NCBI GenBank assembly: GCA_002477505.1 | Contig: DLQB01000106.1 | Span: 9,715 to 26,224 of the forward strand | DNA length: 16,510 nt | Source of the DNA: Flavobacteriales bacterium UBA7443 | GTDB taxonomy: Bacteria > Bacteroidota > Bacteroidia > Flavobacteriales_D > Sanyastnellaceae | Direction: 5' to 3' | Shown here: piece after piece, positions 1 to 7,823 of the stretch | Position numbering within the stretch: position 1 is the stretch's first letter | How the letters are laid out: every line of letters begins with the position of its first letter | Translations under genes and position numbers: made by a program | The notes under the pieces: model-generated | Database searches by the model: none | What the model saw: the letters and a program-made list of their open reading frames with translations, nothing else | What the model was told of the DNA's origin: nothing

Positions 1-2163
1 GACTACCGAGGCGATGTGGATGAATTCCGTGTATGGTCGGAGGCATTGACGGCAGAAACGATTGCAGCGCATTATGCTGGGCCAGTGGATGCTTCACATC
101 CTGCGTGGAATAGCCTCCAAATGGACCTGACGATGGAGTACAATTCTGAATTGAGCGCATTAGGGGATGGCGAAGAATTGATTCTGCACGGAAACGCTGC
201 TGTGAATAAGCACGTTCCCTCAGAAGCATTCTACAACCCGGGAGCCATGCCGAATGACCAGCGACCCGCCCTAACGTGGTGGTACGGAGAAGTCGAAAAT
301 TCCGGCACAGTGACGGTGGACCATGCCGAACGCCTGCCAGCTACCAGCATTGTGGAGTGGGCAGTTGCAGGAAATGGAGTGGAAGCCATTTCAGTCGATT
401 ACGGCTGGTACGCAGATCAAATAAAAACCACCAAGACCCCGGACGGTGCGTTGCTTGCATCTTATCCCATTGAGGGCGAGGCGGTGCATTATATGAACGA
501 CACCTTGGAGTTTTATTCGCCGGCCTTTGAAGTCATTGATCGTTATGAGTTGGCTCGATTCATTACGCCTTATGGAATCGGACTCACCTTGGATGATGAC
601 GGTTGGACTTGGATTTTTGACGTATCGGATTTTGCCCACCTTTTGCGGGATAGTGTAGAATTGCAAGCAGGCAATTGGCAGGAGTTGCTGGACATGAAAT
701 TTGCATTCATCGAAGGCACACCTCCACGCGATGTGAAGCGCATGGATGCTTTTTGGAAAGGGCAGCAGGGATTGGCCACGTTTGATGACAACATCACAGA
801 CCACCTATTCGTACCGGAAGAAGGTGAGGAGATGTTCAAGTTGAGAACCCGCGCCAGTGGTCACGGGTTCGGTTCAGGCAATAATTGCGCTGAATTTTGT
901 TACAATACGCACTCTGTAGAGGTCGACGGTATGCTCCAGTGGAGCTGGGAGGTCATGCGCGAGTGTGCAGATAATCCGCTTTATCCGCAAGGCGGAACAT
1001 GGATTTATGATCGGGCGGCATGGTGCCCCGGCGCACCGGTGGACACGAAAGAGTTCGAGCTCACCCCGGTGGTGGCGGGACAAGATGAATTTGCCGTAGA
1101 TTATGACATCACCTACGATCCCGATGGCAACTACCGTTTTGAAGGACAAATTGTAGCGTATGGACCGCCAAACATGGAGTATGACGTTGAGGTTTCTCAG
1201 ATTTTGGCGCCATCCGATGAGAAGGTAGAGTCCCGCCTCAATCCTGTTTGTAAGTCTCCGAAGGTGGTCATTCGGAACAATGGTTCCGAGGTGCTGACCT
1301 CATGCACCATTGCGTTCGGTGTTCAGGGAGGTGAGACCCAGACTTACGCCTGGGAAGGTGCGCTGGCCTTCTTGGAAACAGAAGAAGTGGTATTGGCCTA
1401 TGACGATCCTATTTTGTGGGAAGGGGACGATGAAGAATGGTTGGTGTTTGATGTGCAAGTCCAAAATCCCAATGGCCAAGTGGATGAGGAACCACGCAAT
1501 GACGCCGCATCGAGTCGATTCCACCGGGTGCCTACTTGGTCGTATCCCGATTTGGATGACAACCGCGTGATCATTTGGACAAAGACGAATGCTGTGCCCT
1601 ACGAAACCTCCATTGAAATTACAGATGCAGAGGGCAACATAGTTTGGGAGCGAAGCTACAGCGAACCGAATTTCACCCACCGGGATACCATTGGTCTCAA
1701 TCAAGGGTGTTATCGAGTGACCATCTATGATTCTGGAGATGATGGTCAAAGTTTTTGGGCCAATTCTGATGGCAGCGGTTACACCCGATTGAAAAAAGTC
1801 AGCGGGGGCAACTTCATCAACTTTGAGCCTGATTTCGGAAAATTCATTTCACAAGCCTTCTTCTTTCAAACGAATGTGGTTTCCGTGGATGAAAATCCAA
1901 TGGCAGATTTGCAGGGCATGGTCGCATTCCCCAACCCATCGGACGGAGAGGTCAGATTGAGGTTGAGCGGATTTGCGAATGGCCAGCGCCTCAATTGGTC
2001 CTGCTACAGCCTCATGGGGCAAGAAGTAATGTCGGGTGCATTCCGCCATGTCCAAGGTCAATTGAACGTTTTAAATCTCGCTGCCGTGCGACAAGGGTCA
2101 TACGCTGTGACGGTGACGGATGAGCAGGGCAATCGTTGGACGGAGTGGATTCAGATTAAGTAA
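1..2163 (+). CDS. 5'-partial secreted protein: LamG end, PNGase F-like module, CARDB/CUB-like domains, T9SS sorting domain
   Basis: The frame is open from base 1, so the true start lies upstream; the GTG at 16 is internal. Residues below count from that GTG. The first residues (DEFRVW at 2-7) are the typical last strand of a LamG/concanavalin-like domain. Residues about 85-390 resemble peptide-N-glycosidase F: RFITPYG (181-187), FDVSDF (201-206), EGTPPRDV (233-240), then the second-domain signature with CAEFC (291-295), C317 and YDRAAWCPG (331-339). The cysteine spacing matches the two disulfides of the second domain of Elizabethkingia PNGase F. The CDEWDR stretch holding catalytic Asp60 is absent, no Cys precedes residue 291, and no counterpart of Glu118 is apparent; the Glu206 equivalent (E293) is present. 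Residues about 400-505 look CARDB/Ig-like, and 515-618 form a CUB-like module (CYRVTIYDSGDDG). A type A sorting domain (FPNPSDGEV from 638, ending WTEWIQIK) implies export by the type IX system and surface attachment or release. Whether it has glycosidase activity is doubtful. Confidence 0.85.
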   Translation, partial: DYRGDVDEFRVWSEALTAETIAAHYAGPVDASHPAWNSLQMDLTMEYNSELSALGDGEELILHGNAAVNKHVPSEAFYNPGAMPNDQRPALTWWYGEVENSGTVTVDHAERLPATSIVEWAVAGNGVEAISVDYGWYADQIKTTKTPDGALLASYPIEGEAVHYMNDTLEFYSPAFEVIDRYELARFITPYGIGLTLDDDGWTWIFDVSDFAHLLRDSVELQAGNWQELLDMKFAFIEGTPPRDVKRMDAFWKGQQGLATFDDNITDHLFVPEEGEEMFKLRTRASGHGFGSGNNCAEFCYNTHSVEVDGMLQWSWEVMRECADNPLYPQGGTWIYDRAAWCPGAPVDTKEFELTPVVAGQDEFAVDYDITYDPDGNYRFEGQIVAYGPPNMEYDVEVSQILAPSDEKVESRLNPVCKSPKVVIRNNGSEVLTSCTIAFGVQGGETQTYAWEGALAFLETEEVVLAYDDPILWEGDDEEWLVFDVQVQNPNGQVDEEPRNDAASSRFHRVPTWSYPDLDDNRVIIWTKTNAVPYETSIEITDAEGNIVWERSYSEPNFTHRDTIGLNQGCYRVTIYDSGDDGQSFWANSDGSGYTRLKKVSGGNFINFEPDFGKFISQAFFFQTNVVSVDENPMADLQGMVAFPNPSDGEVRLRLSGFANGQRLNWSCYSLMGQEVMSGAFRHVQGQLNVLNLAAVRQGSYAVTVTDEQGNRWTEWIQIK

Positions 2164-2203
2164 TCTTTCGTAAAAAACCTTCTTTTGGCCTGAGGGTGAG
2201 GAG

Positions 2204-2216
2204 AAAAAGAGGGGGT
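2204..2216 (+). repeat. Upstream copy of the A-tract/G5 half-site found in the glnN promoter
   Basis: AAAAAGAGGGGGT here matches AAAAAAAGGGGGT at 2256-2268 in 12 of 13 bases. The two copies lie 52 bases apart, close to five helical turns, on the same face of the DNA. The spacing suggests a regulator site, but this is inference from two copies only. The rest of the gap 2164-2299 shows no gene and no convincing terminator for the upstream secreted-protein gene. Confidence 0.35.
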
Positions 2217-2244
2217 GTGTTCATAATATTTTGGTTTTTTCTAA

Positions 2245-2275
2245 GTTTACCCCCTAAAAAAAGGGGGTACATTTG
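2245..2275 (+). promoter_or_regulatory. glnN promoter, Bacteroidota type, with weak -33 box
   Basis: TACATTTG at 2268-2275 is a perfect TAnnTTTG -7 box, 24 bases before the ATG at 2300, predicting a leader of about 20 bases. At the usual distance (19-base spacer) the -33 position reads GTTT rather than TTTG. A poor -33 box combined with a palindrome filling the spacer would fit a promoter that depends on an activator or is repressed. That regulatory reading is inference. Confidence 0.6.
2248..2269 (+). repeat. Palindrome TACCCCCT-A6-AGGGGGTA in the glnN promoter spacer (candidate operator)
   Basis: Perfect 8-base arms at 2248-2255 and 2262-2269 are separated by six A residues. The palindrome occupies exactly the stretch between the -33 position and the -7 box and shares its last TA with the -7 box. 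It is not followed by a T-run, so it is not an intrinsic terminator. The position suggests a binding site for a dimeric regulator controlling glutamine synthetase; the regulator is not visible in this window. Confidence 0.5.
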
Positions 2276-2299
2276 CAGAATCAAAGAAAAACCAGCCAA

Positions 2300-4486
2300 A
2301 TGAGCATTTCACGAAAAAAAGCACTGGAGGATGTTTTGGAACGCACGCCACGTCCCGTTCATCGTCCGGACAACAAGATTTCTACTTACTACGGAGAGAA
2401 TGTATTCAATCTCACCATGATGAAGCAATACCTCACGGATGAGGCATGCGAAAGCATTGAGGATGCGATGGAGAACCACACCTCTATCAGCCGGGACATT
2501 GCAGATCAAGTTGCTTCAGCGATGAAGGAGTGGGCGATCACCCGAGGCGCCACGCACTACACGCACTGGTTTCAGCCTTTGACAGGAGCAACAGCTGAAA
2601 AGCACGACAGCTTTATCACGCCAACTTCCGACGGCCGGGTCATCGAAAAATTTGATGGCTCTTTGCTTGTTCAGCAAGAGCCGGATGCAAGCTCATTTCC
2701 CAACGGAGGCATTCGCAATACGTTTGAGGCACGGGGATACACGCTGTGGGATCCGACATCTCCTGCCTTTGTCTGGGAAAATACGCTTTGCATCCCTACG
2801 ATTTTCATCAGTTACACGGGTTTTGCGTTGGATAACAAAATGCCAATGCTCAAGGCGCTGGCCAGCATTGATGAATCTGCGACCGCAGTTTGCCAGTACT
2901 TTGATAAGAACATCACCAAGGTCGTTGCCACTTTGGGATGGGAGCAAGAATACTTCTTGGTTGACAAGGCGTTGTATGCCGCTCGCCCCGATTTGCAGAT
3001 GACAGGCCGCGCATTGTTTGGCGCTGCTCCGGCAAAAGGTCAGCAACTGGACGACCACTATTTCGGATCCATACCTGCACGAGCGACTGCATTTATGAAG
3101 GAGTTCGAATTGGAGTCGCACAAGTTGGGCATTCCAGTGACCACGAGGCACAACGAGGTGGCACCCAACCAATTTGAGTGCGCGCCGGTATTTGAGGAGG
3201 CCAACTTGGCGAACGACCACAACCTGATGTTGATGGAAGTGATGGAGCAGGTTGCACGTCGTCACAATTTCCAACTCTTGTTGCACGAAAAGCCTTACCC
3301 TGGTTTGAACGGCTCAGGAAAACACAACAATTGGTCGCTGGGAACAAACACAGGAGTGAACTTGCTCAAGCCCGGGAACAATCCCAAAACCAACTTGCGG
3401 TTCTTGACCTTCTTTGTGAATACCCTCGCAGCCTTGCACAAGCACGCCGATATCGTCCGCGCTGCGATTGCATCGGTTGGAAACGACCATCGTCTCGGAG
3501 CAAATGAGGCACCGCCTGCCATCATCAGTGCGTTCATCGGATCACAATTGTCGGAGTTATTGGATGCTTTGGAGACAAGCATCAAGGCCGGGAAATTGAC
3601 ACCCGAAGACAAAACCGCTTTGAAGCTCGAAATCGGACGCATTCCAGAAGTCATGTTGGACAACACGGACAGGAATCGAACGTCACCTTTTGCTTTTACA
3701 GGAAACAAATTCGAATTGCGAGCCGTTGGGTCAACGGCAAACTGTGCTGTTTCAATGACGGTTCTGAACACCATCGTGTCTCACCAATTGCAATCATTCA
3801 AGCGTGAGGTGGACCAGCGCATTGCATCGGGTGACAAAAAGGATGATGCCATTCTTAAGGAATTGCAAAAATTGATCGCCCAAAGCAAATCCATTCGATT
3901 CGAAGGCAATGGGTACTCCGATGAATGGGTTGACGAGGCAAAGAAGCGGGGGTTGTCTAACCTGCGCAACACGCCAGAAGCATTGAATGTGTTGAATCGC
4001 AAAGAAGTGCAAGACTTGTTTGAAAACATGGGTGTTTTGAGCAAGCAAGAGTTAGGAGCACGTGTTGAGGTTGATTTGGAGAATTACATCTTGAAGCGTC
4101 AAATCGAATACCGCGTTCTTCTGGATATGAGCCGTAGCACAATCCTTCCGGCTGCGATCCGATTCCAAAGTGGCCTTCTGACTAATGTGGAGCAGCTGAA
4201 CGCGGTTCTCGGAAAGGAAGCGTCAAAGTTCTCTGCAGCCCAGATGTCCATGATTCAATCTGCAGGATCCGTCATTCAAGAGTTGCATGGTGCATGCGCG
4301 AAAATGGAGGAGGTGCACGACCGAGCGGAGGGGGCGAAAAATGCCTTGGAAAAAGCTCGTGCCTATGCAGAGAAAGTCGTTCCATGCATGGAGGCCGTTG
4401 CAGATTACTGCGCCCAACTTGAATTGATGGTCGATGACGCTCAGTGGCCATTGCCGAAGTTCACGGAGCTCCTGTTCACACGTTAA
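2300..4486 (+). CDS. glnN: Glutamine synthetase type III
   Basis: Joins ammonium to glutamate using ATP, giving glutamine; this is the main ammonium-assimilation step, in the cytoplasm. The 728-residue length matches the large type III enzymes (about 730 residues), not types I or II (about 350-470). Visible motifs: the type III N-terminal region (about 20-190), WEQEYFL at 214-220 with metal-binding glutamates, RHNEVAPNQFE at 283-293, NGSGKHNNWS at 337-346 (ammonium/glutamate region) and NRTSPFAFTGNKFELR at 459-474 (ATP/glutamate-binding arginines). A long helical C-terminal tail rich in Ala and Glu follows. The ATG at 2300 is preferred over an in-frame TTG at 2273, because that TTG lies inside the -7 box and the ATG has an A-rich upstream stretch. 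The gene is a single transcription unit with its own promoter and terminator. It is intact and its key residues are in place. Confidence 0.97.
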   Translation: MSISRKKALEDVLERTPRPVHRPDNKISTYYGENVFNLTMMKQYLTDEACESIEDAMENHTSISRDIADQVASAMKEWAITRGATHYTHWFQPLTGATAEKHDSFITPTSDGRVIEKFDGSLLVQQEPDASSFPNGGIRNTFEARGYTLWDPTSPAFVWENTLCIPTIFISYTGFALDNKMPMLKALASIDESATAVCQYFDKNITKVVATLGWEQEYFLVDKALYAARPDLQMTGRALFGAAPAKGQQLDDHYFGSIPARATAFMKEFELESHKLGIPVTTRHNEVAPNQFECAPVFEEANLANDHNLMLMEVMEQVARRHNFQLLLHEKPYPGLNGSGKHNNWSLGTNTGVNLLKPGNNPKTNLRFLTFFVNTLAALHKHADIVRAAIASVGNDHRLGANEAPPAIISAFIGSQLSELLDALETSIKAGKLTPEDKTALKLEIGRIPEVMLDNTDRNRTSPFAFTGNKFELRAVGSTANCAVSMTVLNTIVSHQLQSFKREVDQRIASGDKKDDAILKELQKLIAQSKSIRFEGNGYSDEWVDEAKKRGLSNLRNTPEALNVLNRKEVQDLFENMGVLSKQELGARVEVDLENYILKRQIEYRVLLDMSRSTILPAAIRFQSGLLTNVEQLNAVLGKEASKFSAAQMSMIQSAGSVIQELHGACAKMEEVHDRAEGAKNALEKARAYAEKVVPCMEAVADYCAQLELMVDDAQWPLPKFTELLFTR

Positions 4487-4525
4487 TGCCACAGCCTCTT
4501 GGGGCATGTGAATCTTACACACACG

Positions 4526-4557
4526 AAAGGGCTGGCCGCGATGCTGGCCCTTTTTTT
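4526..4557 (+). terminator. Intrinsic terminator of glnN
   Basis: AAAGGGCTGGC (4526-4536) pairs with GCTGGCCCTTT (4543-4553) as an 11-base stem with two G-T pairs and a CGCGAT loop, followed by a T-run to 4557. It lies 39 bases after the glnN stop and before the next promoter, separating the two transcription units. Confidence 0.85.
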
Positions 4558-4586
4558 GACCAAATTTCCGGCTTTATTTGCAACAG

Positions 4587-4620
4587 ATTGCACCGAAATG
4601 CTCGCTTTGCCTTACATTCG
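4587..4620 (+). promoter_or_regulatory. Promoter of the OmpA/PD40 gene and the purM-prfA-pyrF run
   Basis: TACATTCG at 4613-4620 fits TAnnTTTG with one change and lies 24 bases before the ATG at 4645, the same distance as in glnN. A possible -33 element ATTG is at 4587-4590 with a 22-base spacer. It is the only promoter candidate I see before 10747, so it may serve all five genes downstream. Confidence 0.5.
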
Positions 4621-4644
4621 AGCACAGATTTAAATCGATACGAA

Positions 4645-6642
4645 ATGCACAACAACCTGCAAGCTTTTTGTACCCGAACTGGTTTGGCCAGTTTGCTCAT
4701 CTTGTTTTCAATCGGAGCGCTGATCGCGCAAACGGACTATGCTGCTGAAGCCGATCAGGCATTTGAAAAGGATGCATTCAGCACTTCCGCCCAGGAATAC
4801 ATCAAGGCCTATGCGAAAGTCAAGGACATCGAAGAAAAAGGGCGTATCGCATTCATGGCGGGCGAGAGTTTTCGAATGATGCTGGAACCAGCAGCGGCCG
4901 AAGAATGGTATGACAAAGCGATTGGCTTGCGCTATGGCACAGAAGACCCGAGCGTTTACTTGGCCTATGGTGACGTCATGCGCTCTCAACAGTCCTTTGA
5001 TGATGCCATTGAATGGTACATTGCTTACAAAGAAAATGGAGGAGATGCAGCCGTGGCAGATGCCCGGGTGGAGCAATCTGACAATGATGCGTTGGAGTTG
5101 GATGAACCCTCTAGCCGTTACATCGTCGAGAACCTGCTTCTCTTGAACTCGGATGGTTATGATTACGGTTTGGGTTATTCATCCAAAAAATCGGATGAGG
5201 TCGTATTCGCTTCCTCTAGGGAAAGCTCAGCGGGGTCAGGAGAGGATCCCATCACAGGGCAAAGCTACATGGACCTGTTCCGTTCAGCGCAGGACAAAAA
5301 AGGACGTTGGAGCACACCGGAGCCTTTGAACTCAACTGTCAATACGGAGTTCAATGAAGGAACGGTAACGTTTGACAAGAAATACAAGAACATCTATTTC
5401 ACGCGGTGCATCTCTGATGAAGAAACATCGTTTGCTTGTGATTTATACCGGGCACCTTCAATGGGGGCGAAGTTTGGTCCTTCGGAAGTGGTGGATTTGA
5501 TTGATCGTGATTCGAATGATAGCTCGCAAGTAGGGCATCCAAGCTTCACCGCGGACAATGATTTTTTGATGTTCGTTTCCGACATGGAAGGAGGTTACGG
5601 CGGCAAGGATATCTGGTATGTCTCTTACGATAGCAAGGAAGATGCTTTCGGAGAGCCGGTGAACATGGGTGAGAACATCAATACGTCCGGGGATGAAATG
5701 TTCCCAAACATGCGTTTTGATGGAACGCTATATTTTTCGTCGAGCAATGGAATAATGGGCGGGTTAGACATCTTAGTTGCCGAGCCTGCTGAAGGCACTA
5801 TGAAATTTGAAAAGGCAGAGACCGCCCCTTACCCGCTCAATAGCAGCGCTGATGATTTTAGCATCGTTTTCAAGGATGATGAAGATGCGGGAATTTTCAC
5901 TTCCAGCCGTGTTGGCGGCAAGGGCAAGGACGATTTGTATTCATTCACGTTGCCCGACATGAAGTTTTGTTTTCGAGCCAATGTCTACGATTATGATACG
6001 GGAAATCCTTTGATGGCATCGGTAGCAATTAATGGTTCCAATGGTGATTCTTGGACATTTACCGCGGATGCTGATGGTGGATTTGAGCTTTGCGGAGATG
6101 AGATTAAGAAGCGATCTACTTACGATGTGGACGTTGAGCTTCAAGGCTTCATCAGCACGGGGGATCGGTTTTCAACCGTGGGCCTCAGTGAGAGCACGAC
6201 GTTTGCGCGGGAGTATTTCTTGAAGGAAGTCGTCTTGGATCAAGAATATCAAATGCCACTTGTCCTCTATGCATTCAACGAAGCAGCATTACTGGTAGAT
6301 GAAAATGTGAACAGCACGGATTCCCTCGCCTACCTCTTGGATATCATGGAGCGAAATGAAACGTATGTCATTCAATTGGAGTCACATACGGACAGCCGTG
6401 GTAAGGATGATTACAATGAGGAGTTGTCGCAACGACGGGCCCAAACATGTGTTGACTATTTGATCAATGCGGGCATTGAAAGGGATCGACTGGTGGCTGT
6501 GGGACGCGGTGAATCTATGCTTCTGGTCTCAGATTCAGAGATCAGCCGGATGAAATCGGAGGAGGAGAAGGAGCGGGCGCATCAAGCGAACCGTCGAACG
6601 GTTTTCCGAATCATGCGTTTCGACTACGTTCCAGGAGAATAA
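4645..6642 (+). CDS. TPR-PD40-OmpA family envelope protein (PorE-like architecture)
   Basis: The 665-residue protein starts with a signal peptide (about 1-29, ending ALIAQ) without a lipobox cysteine. TPR-like helices follow (about 30-130), then PD40/beta-propeller repeats (about 180-435, for example VVFASSR, IYFTRC, LMFVSDMEGGYGGKDIW, LYFSSS), a carboxypeptidase-regulatory-like beta domain (about 440-525) and an OmpA C-terminal domain (about 540-660). The OmpA domain carries ESHTDSRG (579-586) and LSQRRAQ, the peptidoglycan-binding Asp/Arg region. This domain order is that of PorE, an accessory protein of the type IX secretion system that binds peptidoglycan. PorE is a lipoprotein and this protein appears not to be, so it may instead be one of the many paralogues in Bacteroidota. 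It probably acts in the periplasm, tethering outer-membrane machinery to the wall. No porP/sprF neighbour is present. The frame stays open upstream to 4444, but that extension crosses glnN and the terminator, so the ATG at 4645 is chosen. Its stop touches the purM start. Confidence 0.85.
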   Translation: MHNNLQAFCTRTGLASLLILFSIGALIAQTDYAAEADQAFEKDAFSTSAQEYIKAYAKVKDIEEKGRIAFMAGESFRMMLEPAAAEEWYDKAIGLRYGTEDPSVYLAYGDVMRSQQSFDDAIEWYIAYKENGGDAAVADARVEQSDNDALELDEPSSRYIVENLLLLNSDGYDYGLGYSSKKSDEVVFASSRESSAGSGEDPITGQSYMDLFRSAQDKKGRWSTPEPLNSTVNTEFNEGTVTFDKKYKNIYFTRCISDEETSFACDLYRAPSMGAKFGPSEVVDLIDRDSNDSSQVGHPSFTADNDFLMFVSDMEGGYGGKDIWYVSYDSKEDAFGEPVNMGENINTSGDEMFPNMRFDGTLYFSSSNGIMGGLDILVAEPAEGTMKFEKAETAPYPLNSSADDFSIVFKDDEDAGIFTSSRVGGKGKDDLYSFTLPDMKFCFRANVYDYDTGNPLMASVAINGSNGDSWTFTADADGGFELCGDEIKKRSTYDVDVELQGFISTGDRFSTVGLSESTTFAREYFLKEVVLDQEYQMPLVLYAFNEAALLVDENVNSTDSLAYLLDIMERNETYVIQLESHTDSRGKDDYNEELSQRRAQTCVDYLINAGIERDRLVAVGRGESMLLVSDSEISRMKSEEEKERAHQANRRTVFRIMRFDYVPGE

Positions 6643-7815
6643 GTGGAAGACTCTAGGTACGCAAGCCGAGGCGTGTCCTCGGGAAAGGAAGAAGTACACG
6701 CGGCCATCCAAGGCATCGATAAGGGCTTGTTTCCCCAAGCATTTTGCAAGGTTGTCCCTGATTATTTGACGGGAAGTGAGGAGCACTGCATTGTCATGCA
6801 CGCGGACGGTGCGGGCACAAAGTCCGCATTGGCATACATGTACTGGAAGGCCACAGGAGATCTTTCCGTGTGGAAAGGAATTGCTCAGGACGCTTTGGTC
6901 ATGAACATCGATGACCTCCTCTGTGTGGGGGCGTTGGGTCCTATTTTAGTATCAAGCACCATTGGCCGCAACAAACACTTGATTCCCGGGGAAGTGATCA
7001 AGGCGATTATTACGGGGACGGAGGAGTTGTTGGCTGAGCTTCGAACACACGGCATTGACATTCGCAGCACGGGCGGCGAAACCGCAGATGTAGGAGATTT
7101 GGTGCGGACCATTATTGTGGATTCAACCGTTGTGGCCCGTATGCATCGCGATGAAGTCATCGACAACGCCAATATTGCCGCAGGACAGGTGGTTGTTGGT
7201 TTGTCAAGTTGTGGCCAAGCCAGCTGGGAATCTGAGTACAACGGAGGGATGGGTTCGAATGGATTGACATCCGCTCGCCACGATGTTTTCTCAAAAGAAT
7301 TGATGGCGCAATTTCCCGAAAGTTTCGATCCGGGAACTGATGAACAGTGGGTATACACCGGAAACTGGGGGTTGACAGATGCTGTAGAAGGTGTGCCGTT
7401 GGATGCGGGGAAATTGGTCTTGTCACCGACCCGCAGTTACGCCCCTTTGATGGCCAAGATTTTGCCCGCATTTGGAGTAAAAATCAAGGGCATGGTGCAC
7501 TGTTCCGGAGGTGCGCAAACGAAGGTGTTGCACTTCGTGGACAACGTCCATGTTGTCAAAGACAACCTCTTTCCAACGCCGCCGTTGTTCGAAATGATTC
7601 AGAAGAGTTCCGGAACGAACTGGAAGGAGATGTACGAGGTCTTTAACATGGGCCACCGCATGGAACTTTACACGGATCCGGAGACAGCCGAATCCATCAT
7701 CGAAGCTTCGATGGCCATGGGCGTTGATGCCAAAGTCATCGGCCACTGTGAGGCGTTCGAGGGCAAGCGGGTTACCGTTTCTGGTGCACACGGGAGCTTT
7801 CAATACGGAGATTAG
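6643..7815 (+). CDS. purM: Phosphoribosylformylglycinamidine cyclo-ligase (AIR synthase)
   Basis: Catalyses the ATP-dependent closure of FGAM to aminoimidazole ribonucleotide, the fifth step of purine synthesis. Visible motifs: the N-terminal RYASRGVSSGKEEVH; HADGAGTK (53-60), the DGxGTK nucleotide loop; MNIDDLLCVGA (87-97); and GGETADVGD. It has 390 residues, against about 345 in E. coli, and this longer form is the one I know from Bacteroidota. The start is a GTG directly after the stop of the upstream gene. AGGAG at 6633-6637, six bases before it, gives a real Shine-Dalgarno sequence, unusual in this phylum, and supports this start and translational coupling. prfA follows 8 bases after the stop. 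No purine riboswitch or operator is visible; there is no room for one, since the gap upstream is zero. Confidence 0.95.
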   Translation: MEDSRYASRGVSSGKEEVHAAIQGIDKGLFPQAFCKVVPDYLTGSEEHCIVMHADGAGTKSALAYMYWKATGDLSVWKGIAQDALVMNIDDLLCVGALGPILVSSTIGRNKHLIPGEVIKAIITGTEELLAELRTHGIDIRSTGGETADVGDLVRTIIVDSTVVARMHRDEVIDNANIAAGQVVVGLSSCGQASWESEYNGGMGSNGLTSARHDVFSKELMAQFPESFDPGTDEQWVYTGNWGLTDAVEGVPLDAGKLVLSPTRSYAPLMAKILPAFGVKIKGMVHCSGGAQTKVLHFVDNVHVVKDNLFPTPPLFEMIQKSSGTNWKEMYEVFNMGHRMELYTDPETAESIIEASMAMGVDAKVIGHCEAFEGKRVTVSGAHGSFQYGD

Positions 7816-7823
7816 CTCAGCAC

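Noticed and set aside
391..804. 137-residue minus-strand frame inside the PNGase F-like region
   Set aside because: Antisense to the conserved RFITPYG/EGTPPRDV segment; no domain seen.
2248..2269. Reading the C5/G5 palindrome as a terminator of the upstream secreted-protein gene
   Set aside because: No T-run follows on the plus strand and it is embedded in the glnN promoter, so an operator role is more likely.
2273..2299. TTG start for glutamine synthetase
   Set aside because: The TTG is part of the -7 box TACATTTG and would precede the transcript start; the ATG at 2300 gives the usual family length.
2693..3286. 197-residue open frame on the minus strand inside glnN
   Set aside because: It lies antisense to strongly conserved glutamine synthetase codons, and its translation shows no recognisable domain; a shadow frame.
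4444..4644. In-frame N-terminal extension of the OmpA/PD40 protein from a GTG at 4444
   Set aside because: It would overlap the end of glnN and run through the terminator hairpin and the promoter; the ATG at 4645 begins a proper signal peptide.
6600..6643. Search for a purine riboswitch ahead of purM
   Set aside because: The gap to the upstream gene is zero bases and no folded leader is possible outside coding sequence.
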